Counted from the stretch's first letter, positions 34,429-43,629 are shown. The stretch is 64,000 nucleotides of DNA from Rhodanobacter sp. MP7CTX1 (GCF_014205795.1 NZ_JACHCN010000002.1:124001-188000), one strand, 5' to 3'. Notes: generated by a model not told the origin, from the letters alone. A program made the numbers and translations.

Positions 34429-36699
34429 ATGACAAACAAGCATCCGTTGATCTACGTGTCGATTGCCGCAGCGCTCGCAACGCTGCCCGCAACCGTCCTG
34501 GCTCAAGCAGCGTCGGCCACCGCCGACCTCAACACCGCGGAGATGCCGCGCGTGACACAAGCCGTCAACAACAGCGCTGTGTCGATCGTTGGGAACAGCC
34601 ATCTCAAGTTCATCAGCTCGGCGAAGCCGACGGCCAGCGTGCCCGACTCGATGCGCATGAATCACATGCAGCTCATTCTCCAGCGCAGCGCGCTGCGTAC
34701 ATCGGCACTGGAGTCATTGATTACCGCGCAACACGATCCTGCCTCGTCCAAGTTTCAGCAGTGGGTGACACCCGCTCAATTTGGCGAAAGCTTTGGTATC
34801 GCCGATGCCGACATTGCCGCTGTGAAATCGTGGCTGACGTCGCAGGGCTTCACCGTCAATGGCGTGTACCCGAACAAGATGCAGATCGACTTCAGTGGTA
34901 CCGCAGGCCAGGTTCGCCAGGCGTTCCACACGCAGGAAAACCGCTACACCATCAATAAAGTCAGCCACATCGCCAATGCCAGCGACATCAGCGTGCCGTC
35001 GGCGCTGCGCAGCGTCGTGGTGGGTATCGCGGGCCTCAACGATTTCCGGCCGCAACCCATGCACGTGCCTCCGCAGGTGGCGCAGTACGACGCCGCGAAA
35101 CATAACTTCAAGGCCAAACAAACGCCTGCGTCCAGCGCTGCTGTCGGAACCAAACCGGCGCTGCAGTTCAACAGCAGCCTGCGCGGCTTCGTGCCGAACG
35201 ACATGAACGTGATCTACAACACTACGGCGTTGTACAGCAGCGGCCTGACCGGAACGGGAATCACCATTGCGGTAGTCGAAGACCAGGACATGGATGTTTC
35301 AGACTGGCCCAACTTCGTCAGCCAGTTCAGCCTGGGCGGATACGGCGGCACGTTCAACCAGTTCCAGCCTCAATTGACGCCGAGCACGAGCAATTGTACT
35401 GATCCGGGCGGCGCCAGCCCCGGTGGAGAAAGTATCGAGACCGTGCTGGATGCGGAGTGGTCCACGGCGATGGCGCCGGGCGCCCACATCTGGGTCGCGA
35501 CCTGCTCTGATTCCGACACCAGCAACTTCTTTGGCGGTGTCTTCATGGCAGCAGACAACCTGATCAATGGCACTGCGCGGCCGAACGTCATCAGCGCAAG
35601 CTATGGTTTCGGTGAAGGCTTCACCGATACCGCCAGCAAGACCGCGATCGACCTGATGTGGGCACAGGCAGATGCGGAAGGTATCTCTGTCTTCGTTTCC
35701 ACCGGTGATTCCGGCTCCAATCCGAGCTTCAACGGTTCCATCATCAACGGCTACGGTATTGACGCGAACTCGTTTGCCACCTCGCCCAATGACACCGGCG
35801 TCGGTGGAACAGACACCGCTGACATACTCGATGGCACCACCTCGAAGTACTTCAGCAGCACGCCCAATTCGCTGTATGGCACGGCACTGTCCTACGTGCC
35901 GGAACTCACCTGGAACACGGCCTGCGGAAACACGCTGGCCGCAAAATCCATGGGCTTCGCGACCGCGCTTCAGTTCTGCAAGAAGTCATTGAAGTCTGAT
36001 CCGTTCGGCTTCAACGTAACTTCCGAAAGCGGCAGCGGCGGCCCATCGTCAGTGGACGCGAAACCAGCCTGGCAACGACAAGTCCTTGGTGCAGCGAAAG
36101 ACCAGTCGCGTGATTTGCCTGATGTCTCGCTATTCGGCGGTTCATACGGCGGGGTTTCGTGGGTCATCCTGTGCACCGGCGCCTATCCGTGCACACCTAA
36201 CTTCACTTCGCCAGTGGAGCTGGTGGCCGGCACATCGCTGTCCTCGCCGATGTTCGCCGGTGTTCAGGCACTGCTCGACCAGGGCTTGTCCAATGGGGGC
36301 CTCTCGGCGTATCAGGGCAATGCCGCACCAACGCTGTATGCACTGGCACAGAAGCAATTCCGTAGCTCGCTGGCTGCCTGCAATTCCGACAACGGCACCA
36401 AAGGAACTTCCGCTTGCGTGTTCCACACCATCACCAGCGGTGGCAACTCCACCAATTGCCTCCAGGTCGCGGCGTTCGATCAGGTCACTCCGGATTGTTA
36501 CTTCTACGCAACGATCCCGAATCTCTTCGACTTCTATGGACCGGCCCTGGTCGGACTGACCTCGACCAGCACGTCGACATACAACAACACCACCGCGGCA
36601 TTTGCTGCACAGCCAGGCTGGAACTTTGCCAATGGCCTGGGTACGGTCAATGCGAATAACCTGCTTGCAGCGTGGAAGAAATTTGTCCATCTGCCGTGA
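34429..36699 (+). CDS. Secreted S53 (sedolisin) serine-carboxyl peptidase, copy 2
   Basis: 756 residues, closely similar to copy 1 along its whole length, with the same signal peptide, prodomain and catalytic domain. Catalytic residues are Glu337, Asp341, Asp427 and Ser603, all present. The linker after the prodomain is about 10 residues shorter and lacks the Ser/Asn repeat of copy 1. In the calcium loop the usual Asp is Thr667 (HTITSGGN). ATG 34429 (MTNKHPLIYV) aligns with copy 1 and has the same GGGAGC ribosome binding site; an upstream in-frame ATG-like start at 34363 lies in the conserved leader and is unlikely. Confidence 0.94.
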   Translation: MTNKHPLIYVSIAAALATLPATVLAQAASATADLNTAEMPRVTQAVNNSAVSIVGNSHLKFISSAKPTASVPDSMRMNHMQLILQRSALRTSALESLITAQHDPASSKFQQWVTPAQFGESFGIADADIAAVKSWLTSQGFTVNGVYPNKMQIDFSGTAGQVRQAFHTQENRYTINKVSHIANASDISVPSALRSVVVGIAGLNDFRPQPMHVPPQVAQYDAAKHNFKAKQTPASSAAVGTKPALQFNSSLRGFVPNDMNVIYNTTALYSSGLTGTGITIAVVEDQDMDVSDWPNFVSQFSLGGYGGTFNQFQPQLTPSTSNCTDPGGASPGGESIETVLDAEWSTAMAPGAHIWVATCSDSDTSNFFGGVFMAADNLINGTARPNVISASYGFGEGFTDTASKTAIDLMWAQADAEGISVFVSTGDSGSNPSFNGSIINGYGIDANSFATSPNDTGVGGTDTADILDGTTSKYFSSTPNSLYGTALSYVPELTWNTACGNTLAAKSMGFATALQFCKKSLKSDPFGFNVTSESGSGGPSSVDAKPAWQRQVLGAAKDQSRDLPDVSLFGGSYGGVSWVILCTGAYPCTPNFTSPVELVAGTSLSSPMFAGVQALLDQGLSNGGLSAYQGNAAPTLYALAQKQFRSSLAACNSDNGTKGTSACVFHTITSGGNSTNCLQVAAFDQVTPDCYFYATIPNLFDFYGPALVGLTSTSTSTYNNTTAAFAAQPGWNFANGLGTVNANNLLAAWKKFVHLP

Positions 36700-36741
36700 T
36701 CGATTGATCCACGCTTCATGATGTACTGAAAAGCGAGAACC

Positions 36742-36774
36742 ATCCCCTTGGCGGCCGTCGTCTGCCAAGGGGAT
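36742..36774 (+). terminator. Hairpin after S53 copy 2
   Basis: Stem ATCCCCTTGGC / GCCAAGGGGAT like that after copy 1. A T-run (AAAAGCTTTTTTT) follows about 15 bases later. Confidence 0.6.
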
Positions 36775-37247
36775 GCATGCTGAAAAGCTTTTTTTGCAGA
36801 TTGAGCCGAACGCTGCGATGTCCAACCTCGCTGTGACGGGTGTCGCTGGGCTCGACTTCACAAGCTCAAGGCGTTCTCCATCTGTGCGTCGGGGCGCTGG
36901 CACGTGTCGCGGCCCTTCCGCCAGACACCACGCAAGCTGCTGAAGTCGGGTTCCAACCCGGACACGCGACGCCATCATTGGATCGATCTGTCGCTGCCGT
37001 GGAAATTCTTGCGTAGCCGTGGCACTTCCGCTTGGGACATGCGGCGCGTAGCGTTTACGTGTCGGCGCGCAGCGAACTTCAGGGGGCGTCGCGCCGACCG
37101 AAAGTGGTTGGGAATCACTCGAGTTGATGAAACGCACTATGGCCTGGCCCGGGCAGACGGAGCGGCTCCGCACGAATGACAGACAGCTGCCAGCTGCGGG
37201 TGAAGCTTCCGCTTCGCGCCAGAGTTTTCGTCATTGGAGAAACTCAC
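36775..37247. other. Gene-free stretch before the third S53 peptidase
   Basis: About 470 bases without a supportable gene. It lacks the leader blocks found before copies 1 and 2, so the third peptidase is controlled differently. One inverted repeat (GTCGGCGCG / CGCGCCGAC, 37061-37098) lies about 150 bases before its start, and a small CGGGTTCCAACCCG hairpin occurs near 36945. Confidence 0.4.
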
Positions 37248-39176
37248 ATGCATATGAATCTGCAACGCACGGCCCTGGCAACATCCCTGACACTGTTGCT
37301 TACAGGCCTCTCCACCGCTTCGCTGGCGGCCGCCCCACAGACATTCACTGATCTGGGCGCAACGGCAAAGAGCCAGCCGGTGAATGTCACGCTGGTACTG
37401 AAGCTGCACAATCAGGCTGCGCTGGAGGATTACATCCAGCGCTCCGTCACCCCTGGCGATCCGCTTTACCACCAATTTCTAACCACGGCCCAGTTCGCAG
37501 AGCGCTATGGCGCCACCGCCAGCGAGATTGCCCGCGTCCAGGCGTTCCTGAAACAACAGGGCATCAGCTCAACCACGGTCATGTCCAATCATCTGGCGAT
37601 CGAGGCCACCGGTACGCTGAGCCAGTTCAGCGCGGCCTTCCAGACGTCCATTCACGACTACCAGTCAGCCGACGGGCGGCAATTTCACCGACCCAGCACG
37701 CAACCGGTCATCCCGTCCGTCATCGCTGATACGCTGTTATCCGCCGCCGGACTCAGCACGGATGTGAAACTGCATCCCAACATCGCTCGCGCGGATCGAA
37801 TCGGTGCCTTCAAGTTGCCGAACAAGACCGCTGCCTTCGCGCAAGCCAAGGGCAATAGCACGGCCACCGGCATCCCTGAGGAGTACACGGTTGGCGACGT
37901 CGCCAACTTCTACAACATCAACCCGCTGTATCAGGCCGGCATCAATGGCAAGGGCTCGACCATCGGCATCGTCACACTCGCGGCCTTCCAACCCAGCGAT
38001 GCGTATGCGTACTGGAGCATGATTGGCTTGCCAGTCAAAGCCAACCGCATCACCGTGATCCCGATTGACGGAGGCGACACGCCCGTTGCAGGTGTCGGCG
38101 ATGACGAAACCTCGCTGGACGTGGAGCAGTCCGGCGGCCTGGCGCCCCAGGCGAACATCCGCGTTTACGAGGCGCCCAACATCACGAATGGTAACTTCGT
38201 CGACGCGTTCTACGCAGCCGTCTCCGACAATATCGCGGACAGCATCTCGACCAGCTGGGGACAGGCCGAGGAGGACCTGTTTCCACAAATGAATGGTGGT
38301 GTCGATGAGACCGGCATCCTGAAAGCCTTTCACCAGATTTTCCTCGAAGCCGCCGCACAGGGCATCTCGACGTTCGCCGCCTCGGGGGATTCGGGTGCCT
38401 ACGACTTGGTGCGAGAAGGCTTTGACTCCCCCACATACAGCACACCGCTGACGGTGGATTCACCTTCCGACGATGCCTACATCACATCGTCCGGAGGCAC
38501 CACACGGCCCTTCAGCTTCAACATCACCTATTTCTTCGGCTCAGGCGGAGGGCCGACAGAGTCGATCAAACACGAACAGGTGTGGGGCTGGGACTATATC
38601 GCCAACTACCTCAACGCCTACGACCCGATACCCGGTGGCTGGCGGCAACAGCTCTTCAGCTCGGGCGGTGGCGGCGGTGTCAGCATCTACTGGCAGGAGC
38701 CTTTTTATCAACTCCTCACCCGCGGGATCCGGCGCAGCGAACCGAACCAGTCGCTGATCTACTACGGCGGAAGCGCGCCACAGACGATCTTCACGCTGCC
38801 GGCAAATTTTGCCGGGCGCAATGTCCCGGATATTTCGTTGAATGCCGATCCGGAGAGCGGTTATACCCTCGTCGACTCGGTGGATTTCCCTTCCCCCGGT
38901 GTGGCTGATGGCTATGGCGGCACCAGTTTCGTCGCGCCGCAGCTCAACGGCATCACCGCATTGCTGCGGCAGGGCAACGGCCATCGCATCGGCCTGTGGG
39001 GCCCGCAGGTCTACCTGCTGCAGAACTTCTTCGGCTATGGAGTGTTCTCGCCCTTCAACGACATCACGGCCGGTGACAACTGGTTCTACTTCGGCATCCC
39101 GGGTTACGAGCCGGGTGCCGGCATCGGCACGCTCAACGTAGCGAATTTCAATACGTTCCTGCGCAGCGGCTTCTGA
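37248..39176 (+). CDS. Secreted S53 (sedolisin) peptidase, divergent third member
   Basis: 642 residues with signal peptide (ALATSLTLLLTGLSTASLAAA), prodomain (about 45-195) and sedolisin domain. Catalytic residues are Glu287 and Asp291 (ETSLDVEQ), Asp381 (ASGDSGAY) and Ser560 (GGTSFVAP). Unlike the two tandem copies it keeps the canonical calcium motif (FNDITAGDN). A glycine-rich stretch SSGGGGGVS is typical of the family. It is only distantly related to copies 1 and 2, so it was not part of their duplication. ATG 37248 follows TTGGAGA; a second ATG lies two codons on. Confidence 0.93.
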   Translation: MHMNLQRTALATSLTLLLTGLSTASLAAAPQTFTDLGATAKSQPVNVTLVLKLHNQAALEDYIQRSVTPGDPLYHQFLTTAQFAERYGATASEIARVQAFLKQQGISSTTVMSNHLAIEATGTLSQFSAAFQTSIHDYQSADGRQFHRPSTQPVIPSVIADTLLSAAGLSTDVKLHPNIARADRIGAFKLPNKTAAFAQAKGNSTATGIPEEYTVGDVANFYNINPLYQAGINGKGSTIGIVTLAAFQPSDAYAYWSMIGLPVKANRITVIPIDGGDTPVAGVGDDETSLDVEQSGGLAPQANIRVYEAPNITNGNFVDAFYAAVSDNIADSISTSWGQAEEDLFPQMNGGVDETGILKAFHQIFLEAAAQGISTFAASGDSGAYDLVREGFDSPTYSTPLTVDSPSDDAYITSSGGTTRPFSFNITYFFGSGGGPTESIKHEQVWGWDYIANYLNAYDPIPGGWRQQLFSSGGGGGVSIYWQEPFYQLLTRGIRRSEPNQSLIYYGGSAPQTIFTLPANFAGRNVPDISLNADPESGYTLVDSVDFPSPGVADGYGGTSFVAPQLNGITALLRQGNGHRIGLWGPQVYLLQNFFGYGVFSPFNDITAGDNWFYFGIPGYEPGAGIGTLNVANFNTFLRSGF

Positions 39177-39199
39177 TCGACGAGGCGAACCAGGCAGCA

Positions 39200-39231
39200 G
39201 CGCTGGCCGGCGACTTGTCGCCGGCCAGCGC
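39200..39231. terminator. Strong perfect hairpin after third S53 gene
   Basis: A 14-base perfect stem GCGCTGGCCGGCGA / TCGCCGGCCAGCGC with a CTTG loop. No T-run follows, so it could be a terminator or a 3' stabiliser. Confidence 0.65.
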
Positions 39232-39319
39232 AACCCTTAGAGCCTAAGACTGTCCCGGGGCTTGCCGCGAAACGATCCACCCGCCATCCTCGCCTGCGGT
39301 TTCCTGCGGCGGGTATTTC

Positions 39320-40645
39320 ATGAGCGACAGCTTGACCTCCGGCGGCTATGCCCGCAGCCTGCGCCCGTGGGACGCCGCGTTGATCGTGGTCGGCGGAATA
39401 ATTGGCGGCGGCATCTTTCTGAACCCCGGCATTGCCGCGCAGCGTACCGATTCGGGATTGACGCTGTTGCTGATGTGGGTCGGCGCCGGCGTGCTCACGC
39501 TGATCGGCGCGTTGTGTTACGCCGAGCTCGGTGCCCGACGACCGCAGGCCGGCGGCAGCTATGTCTACCTGCGCGAAGCGTTCGGGCCACTGGCCGGATT
39601 CCTGTTTGGCTGGACCATGCTGCTGGTGATCTACTCCGGATCCAGCGCGGCGGTCGCCACGATTTTCGCCAGCTACGCCTGCGCCTTGTTCGATCTGCCG
39701 CCAGGCTGGGCGTTGCCGCTGACGGTGGGCGCGCTGGTATTCGTGGCCGGGCTCAACTTGTTCGGCCTGCGTCTCGGTGCGCAGATCCAGAATCTGTTCG
39801 CCTTGCTCAAGTTGCTGGCGGTGGCTGCGCTGGTGGTCTGCGGTTTGTTCTTCGCCGGCTCCGGCCATACCTCGGTGCTGGTCACGGATCCTGCGCGCAG
39901 CGGTGTCGGTTTCATTGGCGCGGCGTTGCCGGTGCTGTTTGCCTATTCCGGTTTCACCTATCTCAACAATCTGGCCGGGGAAGTACGCGATCCGCAGCGC
40001 ACGCTGCCGCGCGCCCTTCTGCTCGGCATGCTGCTGGTGATCGCTGCATACACGCTGGTCAACGTGGCTTACCTGGCGGTACTCGGTCATGCCGGGTTGG
40101 CAGCCAGCCACGCGCCAGCAGCGGATGTCATGCAGCAGGTATTCGGCCCGCTTGGTGCCAAGGTGATTGCGCTCGGCGTGGCGATCTCAGCACTCGGTTT
40201 CTGCAATATCACGCTGGTTGCCGGCGCGCGGGTCCTGCAGGTGATGGGCGAAGACGGGCTGTTTTTCCGCTCGGTGGCGCAGCTGCATCCGCGTTACCGC
40301 ACCCCGAATACTGCGCTGCTGTTGCTGTCCGGCTGGGCCATCGTGCTGGCGCTTTCAGTCAACTACGGCCAGTTGCTGGACTACGCCACATTCGGCGACT
40401 GGCTGGCTTGTGCCGTCGGCGTCGCCACACTGTTCTGGTATCGCCGCCACGGTGCCAAACCCGCCAGCTTTCGCGTGCCTGGCTACCCGCTGCTGCCACT
40501 GTTGTTTGTGGTCACGATTGCACTGGTGCTGGTGGCGACCCTGCGCGACAGCCCACGCAGCACCGGCATCGTCCTGTTGATCATGGCTGCGGGCGTGCCG
40601 GTCTACTTTGTCTGGCAACGGCTGTTCAGCCGCCTGGGCTCCTAA
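39320..40645 (+). CDS. APC-superfamily amino acid permease
   Basis: 441 residues with about 12 transmembrane helices. The first carries the APC substrate-site motif GGIIGGGIFLNPG, and helix 2-3 shows the ALCYAELGARRPQAGGSYVYLREAFG signature (split by a loop) of cytoplasmic-gate residues. It most resembles the LAT/APA-type exchangers and cation-linked amino acid transporters. Substrate cannot be read from sequence. Its position after three secreted peptidases would fit uptake of released amino acids, but the strong hairpin between them argues for separate transcription. ATG 39320 begins MSDSLTSGG. Confidence 0.88.
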   Translation: MSDSLTSGGYARSLRPWDAALIVVGGIIGGGIFLNPGIAAQRTDSGLTLLLMWVGAGVLTLIGALCYAELGARRPQAGGSYVYLREAFGPLAGFLFGWTMLLVIYSGSSAAVATIFASYACALFDLPPGWALPLTVGALVFVAGLNLFGLRLGAQIQNLFALLKLLAVAALVVCGLFFAGSGHTSVLVTDPARSGVGFIGAALPVLFAYSGFTYLNNLAGEVRDPQRTLPRALLLGMLLVIAAYTLVNVAYLAVLGHAGLAASHAPAADVMQQVFGPLGAKVIALGVAISALGFCNITLVAGARVLQVMGEDGLFFRSVAQLHPRYRTPNTALLLLSGWAIVLALSVNYGQLLDYATFGDWLACAVGVATLFWYRRHGAKPASFRVPGYPLLPLLFVVTIALVLVATLRDSPRSTGIVLLIMAAGVPVYFVWQRLFSRLGS

Positions 40646-40697
40646 GCCACCGCCGGCAATGCCACAATGCGTGGATACGTTTTGAAGGAGATCTTGA

Positions 40698-41234
40698 ATG
40701 GCGCCCGTGCAAGTCCAGGCCGTGCCGGTTACTCCCGACAGCACCATCGTTCCCGAGAAGGTACGCGAAGGCATTGCTCTGGAGATCAACGGCGAAAACT
40801 ACCGTCACACCGGCGATCCGCAGATGCCGCTGCTGTGGTACCTGCGGGACGTGCTGCGCCTGACGGGTACCAAGTACGGCGGCGCGCACGGTGAAAATGG
40901 TGCCGACCTGGTCCTGGTGAACGACAAGACGGTCTCGGCGATCAGCGTGCCGATGGCCAAGTTGGCCGATAAACAGGTGACCACGGTCGAAGGGCTGGCC
41001 GCCAACGATGGCACCCTGCATCCGGTGCAGCAGGCCTTCATCGACGAGGACGCGATCGGCTGCGGCTATTGCACGCCGGGCTGGCTGATTGCCGCGGTCG
41101 ACTTGCTCAAGCGCAAGAAGCAGCCCAGCGATGATGACATCGACCAGCTGCCCAACCTGTGCCGGTGTGGCTGCCAGACCCGCGTGCGCCGCGCGATCAA
41201 GCGTGTCGCCGCTGGCAAGGCAGGCCAGCCATGA
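40698..41234 (+). CDS. Molybdo-hydroxylase small subunit, IorA-like, lacking one [2Fe-2S] site
   Basis: 178 residues of the xanthine dehydrogenase / isoquinoline oxidoreductase small-subunit family. The C-terminal [2Fe-2S] site is intact (C122GYC125TPG and LC155RC157GC). The N-terminal plant-ferredoxin-type site is not: where relatives have GTKxGCGxGxCGAC, this reads GTKYGGAHGENGAD, so Cys becomes Gly62, Asn67 and Asp70, and the fourth Cys is Ile82 (VSAISVP). The surrounding fold residues are kept. ATG 40698 has a strong AAGGAGA ribosome binding site. The stop overlaps the large-subunit start (ATGA), so the two are coupled. Confidence 0.85.
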   Translation: MAPVQVQAVPVTPDSTIVPEKVREGIALEINGENYRHTGDPQMPLLWYLRDVLRLTGTKYGGAHGENGADLVLVNDKTVSAISVPMAKLADKQVTTVEGLAANDGTLHPVQQAFIDEDAIGCGYCTPGWLIAAVDLLKRKKQPSDDDIDQLPNLCRCGCQTRVRRAIKRVAAGKAGQP

Positions 41235-43516
41235 GCGAACGCACCACCAACGATGGGCTCCGCAACGACGGCATCCGACTTTCGCGCCGACGCTTCCTGC
41301 AGGTATTGGCGGCCGGCGCCGGCGTGCTGATGGTCGGCATAAGCGCGGCTGACGCGGCCGATGCGCCGGTACCACTGGGATTGCTCGGCAACACTTTCTA
41401 CGACCTGGGCGCCTTTGTGCGCATCGACAGCGACGGCAATGTGTTGATCGGCGCACGCGATCCGGAAACCGGCACCGGCGTGGCCACGTCGTTGCCGCGG
41501 ATCATCGCCGACGAGCTCGACGCCGACTGGAGCCGCGTCCGAGTGGTTCCGCTCGGTCTCGGCGTGGCCGACAACAACGGCCAGCCGCGCTGGACCTATG
41601 GGCGTCAGATCGGTGGTACCGGCAGCTCGATTCCTGCCGCGTGGGCCGACCTGCGTCAGGTAGGCGCGTTGGCCCGCTGGCTATTGCTACAGGCCGCGGC
41701 ACAACGGCTCGGCGCGCCGGCCAACCGGCTGCGCTGCGAATCCGGCGCGGTGATTGCACCGGATGGCCGTCGTCTGGACTTCGGCAGCCTGGTCGAGGAC
41801 GCCAGCAAGATCGCCTTGCCGAACAATGCACCTCCGCCGAAGAGCGCCGACCACTTTCAGCTGATTGGCAAGCCCGCTGGTGACGTGGATGCACGCGCCA
41901 TCGTCACTGGCCAGATGCAGTTTGCGAGCGACCAGCAATCAGGCGACGCGCTGGTTGCCGTGCTGATGCACTGCCCATGGCCGGATGGCACGCTGGAACA
42001 CCTCGACAGCAGTGACACCATGGCTGTCAAAGGCGTGGTGAAAGTAGTGCAGCTCAAACCGGAGCCTGGCCAGCCGTGGGGCAGTACGGTGATCGCGCCG
42101 GCTGTTGCCGTGCTGGCCGAAGACCCCTGGGCGGCCCTGCAGGGGCTGCACAGCCTCAAACTCACCTGGAAGCCGGGTGCCAGCAACAGCGAAAGCAGCG
42201 CTTCGCTTGAGCAGCAGGCCAGCGCCCTGCTCATCAGCACCACCGACCCCAGCGCCCGAGTGCGCAATGATGGCGACGTCGATGTGGCCAGCAAAAAAGC
42301 GGCGCGGCGGCTACAGGCGACCTATTTCCAGCCGTGGCTGGCGCATGCGACTGCCGAGCCGATGAACTGCGTGGTGCGACTGGACAAGGACAAAGCCAGC
42401 GTGGTCGTGCCAACCCAGTCGCCGCGCGACGCCTGGGCGGTGGTGCAACGCCTGACCGGCCTCGGCCCCGCGCAAATTGAGATCAGCGTGCCGCGCGTCG
42501 GCGGCGGCTACGGCCGACGGCTCGACCACGACTACGTCGCCGAAGCCGTGATGCTGGCCCAGGCCAGCGGAAAACCGGTGCGCCTGCTGTGGACCAACGA
42601 GCAGGATCTGGACCACGACTACTACCGCTCCGGCAGCGTGCACCAGCTTGGCGCGGTGCTCGACCGCAAGCGGCAGCTGCTTGGCTGGACCCAGCGCATG
42701 GCCAGTGCCTCGGCACTGACCCACCGGGGCGTGCCGGACAATCGTCTGTGGACGTCCGAAGTGGACGCCGATCAACTTCCCGCTGCGCTGGTGCCGAACT
42801 ATCGCAGTGACTGGTACGCATTGAATTCGGCGATTCCGCGCGGGCCTGCCCGTGGCATGCCGCACCTCAGCAACGCGTTCGCGGTGGAGAGTTTCATCGA
42901 CGAAATTGCCCACAGCATGAAAGAAGATCCGCTGGACACGCATTTGCGCCTGCTCGGTGACCCGCGCCAGGTAGCGTTGAGCGCAGGCAGCACGCTGGAC
43001 ACCGGCCGCCTGCTCAATGTGCTCAAGCTGGTGGCCGATCGCATCGAATGGAAAAACTGGTTGCACAGCGTGAACGGGCTCGGCATTGCGTGCTGGCACG
43101 TCAACGGCGCCTACGTGGCGCATGCGATCGAAGTGGCGATGCAGGGCCAGAAGCTGATCATCCAACGCGTCGTGTGCGCCGTTGATGTCGGCCGGGTGAT
43201 CAACCCGATGGGACTGGAGGGCCAGGTCGCCGGTGCCACGCTGGATGCGCTGTCTACCGCACTCAACCTGGCGATCACGTTCAATGACGGCCAGATCCAG
43301 CAGCACAATTTGAAGGACTATCCACTCGCCAGCATGGCCCAGCTGCCCGACGCGGTGGAGGTGATCATTGTCCCCGCTGATGACGTGCCGCCCACCGGCG
43401 CCAGCTTCCTCGCCATGCCGACGGCTGCACCGGCACTGGCGAACGCGGTATTTCGTGCCACTGCCGTGCGCGTGCGGCGTCTGCCGCTGATGAAGGAGTT
43501 GCTGCGGTTGCTGTGA
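41231..43516 (+). CDS. Molybdopterin-dependent oxidoreductase large subunit, IorB-like, atypical active site
   Basis: 761 residues. The N-terminus has a Tat-type signal (LSRRRFLQVLAAGAGVLMVG), as in IorB-type enzymes exported with their cofactor. Moco-binding regions are recognisable: VGGGYGRRLDHDYVAEAV, GPARGMPHLSNAFAVESF and NPMGLEGQVAGA. In the C-terminal motif the family normally has GVGE just before PxxAPALANA; here it reads TGASFLAMPTAAPALANA, putting Phe726 where the catalytic Glu is expected. Together with the altered small subunit, catalysis is doubtful or different. ATG 41231 overlaps the small-subunit stop. No maturation factor is seen nearby. Confidence 0.85.
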   Translation: MSERTTNDGLRNDGIRLSRRRFLQVLAAGAGVLMVGISAADAADAPVPLGLLGNTFYDLGAFVRIDSDGNVLIGARDPETGTGVATSLPRIIADELDADWSRVRVVPLGLGVADNNGQPRWTYGRQIGGTGSSIPAAWADLRQVGALARWLLLQAAAQRLGAPANRLRCESGAVIAPDGRRLDFGSLVEDASKIALPNNAPPPKSADHFQLIGKPAGDVDARAIVTGQMQFASDQQSGDALVAVLMHCPWPDGTLEHLDSSDTMAVKGVVKVVQLKPEPGQPWGSTVIAPAVAVLAEDPWAALQGLHSLKLTWKPGASNSESSASLEQQASALLISTTDPSARVRNDGDVDVASKKAARRLQATYFQPWLAHATAEPMNCVVRLDKDKASVVVPTQSPRDAWAVVQRLTGLGPAQIEISVPRVGGGYGRRLDHDYVAEAVMLAQASGKPVRLLWTNEQDLDHDYYRSGSVHQLGAVLDRKRQLLGWTQRMASASALTHRGVPDNRLWTSEVDADQLPAALVPNYRSDWYALNSAIPRGPARGMPHLSNAFAVESFIDEIAHSMKEDPLDTHLRLLGDPRQVALSAGSTLDTGRLLNVLKLVADRIEWKNWLHSVNGLGIACWHVNGAYVAHAIEVAMQGQKLIIQRVVCAVDVGRVINPMGLEGQVAGATLDALSTALNLAITFNDGQIQQHNLKDYPLASMAQLPDAVEVIIVPADDVPPTGASFLAMPTAAPALANAVFRATAVRVRRLPLMKELLRLL

Positions 43517-43553
43517 TCGATGTCGATTCAGTGGCGCGACTGCAGCCCCATGC

Positions 43554-43584
43554 AAAACCCCTCGCACTGTAGCGAGGGCTTTTG
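43554..43584. terminator. Bidirectional terminator between IorB-like and sulfatase genes
   Basis: Stem CCCTCGC / GCGAGGG flanked by AAAA on the left and CTTTTGGG on the right, serving both converging genes. Confidence 0.8.
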
Positions 43585-43629
43585 GGATACGCATGGCCGA
43601 ACTAGTCGTGGATCAGATCCAACGTGGGA

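Noticed and set aside
36904-37179. A 91-codon plus-strand frame before the third S53 gene
   Set aside because: No ribosome binding site, Arg-rich shadow-like composition and no recognisable domain.
40870-40950. Loss of Cys in the IorA-like protein as a sequencing error
   Set aside because: Four separate codons are changed without any frameshift, and the large subunit also has an altered catalytic position.
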